Shown piece after piece: positions 63,680 to 64,000 of a DNA stretch of 64,000 nucleotides. Within the stretch, counting starts at the first letter, position 1. Each line of letters opens with the position of its first letter. Location of the stretch: assembly GCA_029210625.1 (NCBI GenBank), contig JARGFU010000003.1, forward strand, positions 124,001 to 188,000, given 5' to 3'. This stretch comes from Deltaproteobacteria bacterium (GTDB lineage: Bacteria > Myxococcota > Myxococcia > SLRQ01). The notes beneath the pieces are model-generated. The model searched no databases, was not told where the DNA came from, and was given only the letters and a program-made list of their open reading frames with translations. The position numbers were made by a program, and so were the translations under genes.

Positions 63680-64000
63680 GCGCGCAGGTCCTGCTGCTGA
63701 TGGGTTCGAAGAACGACTGGAAGGTCGTGAAGAAGGCCCGGGACGTCCTGGAAGAGCTCGGGGTCGAGGCCGAGGCCCACGTCTCCTCCGCCCACCGCTC
63801 GCCCGCTCGGACCCTGGAGCTCATCGCCGCCGCCGAGGCGGGGGGGGCCAAGGTCATCATCTGCGCCGCGGGCCTGGCCGCGCACCTGGCCGGGGTGACG
63901 GCGGCCCACACCCTCCTGCCGGTGGTCGCCATCCCCATCGGCGGCGGCAGCCTCGGAGGCCTCGACGCGCTCCTCTCCACCGTGCAGATGCCCCCGGGCA
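63676..64000 (+). CDS. purE: N5-carboxyaminoimidazole ribonucleotide mutase PurE (3' end cut by window)
   Basis: Catalyses rearrangement of N5-CAIR to CAIR. The visible part has LLLMGSKNDWKVV (the MGSxSDW motif with Lys-Asn), EAHVSSAHRSPARTLEL, an AAGLAAHLAGVTAAHT glycine-rich loop and STVQMPPG, all PurE signatures. The start overlaps the purD stop. The gene runs off the end of the window. Confidence 0.95.
   Translation, partial: MSAQVLLLMGSKNDWKVVKKARDVLEELGVEAEAHVSSAHRSPARTLELIAAAEAGGAKVIICAAGLAAHLAGVTAAHTLLPVVAIPIGGGSLGGLDALLSTVQMPPG

Overview
The window is very GC-rich (about 70% by eye) and looks like a Myxococcota or related deltaproteobacterial chromosome. The signs are many lipoproteins, two surface proteins ending in MYXO-CTERM-like tails (Cys motif, hydrophobic stretch, Arg cluster), an IgGFc-binding-type lipoprotein, an RHS protein, a long self-contained type II secretion (T2SS) operon with a PilM-like GspL, sigma-54-type promoter sequences, and a sigma-region-4-like regulator. 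No rRNA, tRNA, CRISPR array or insertion sequence was seen. No gene-free stretch exceeds about 170 bp.

Layout. 1-3110 (minus): a large Cys-rich lipoprotein cut by the window edge, and an outer-membrane barrel-like protein. 3247-6554: two overlapping radical SAM genes, the second with two radical SAM domains in one chain. 6587-19463: mainly secreted or surface proteins (metalloprotease with Asp/Cys repeats, a pilin-like membrane fusion, a lipoprotein, an 1870-residue RHS protein, a beta-helix protein, an M28 peptidase). A 164-bp inverted-repeat element at 19461-19624 supplies the stop codons of two convergent genes.

20917-27270 is a tightly coupled six-gene operon and the most interesting part of the window. 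It encodes two small membrane proteins, a PqqD-like/radical SAM/SPASM enzyme, a paralogue of that enzyme that has lost the CX3CX2C iron-sulfur motif, a three-TM membrane protein ending in a Gly run and six closely spaced cysteines, and a class I methyltransferase. I read it as a post-translational modification system acting on the cytoplasmic Cys tail of a membrane protein. Tandem ClC chloride transporters follow (27334-31105), then a frameshifted chemoreceptor with a sigma-54 promoter, an M1-like peptidase, an FHA protein, a neutral-ceramidase homologue and a CotH-like lipoprotein.

38602-56698 (minus) holds the T2SS operon gspC-D-E-F-(67-residue membrane protein)-G-H-I-J-K-L-M-N. It is preceded by a GspE-N-domain/GAF-like protein, a tail-anchored protein, a TPR protein and an ApaH-type phosphatase. 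56849-64000 (plus) has a MerR-type regulator behind a repeat-rich AT-rich promoter, a sigma-region-4-like protein, and purine genes purH, purD and purE (cut by the end of the window) with a zinc-finger/GYF/TPR membrane protein between purH and purD.

A regulatory theme recurs. At least a dozen genes that begin transcription units have a TANNNT-like -10 box ending only 6-9 nt before the start codon and no Shine-Dalgarno, which suggests leaderless mRNAs. Genes inside operons have clear Shine-Dalgarno sequences or stop/start overlaps.
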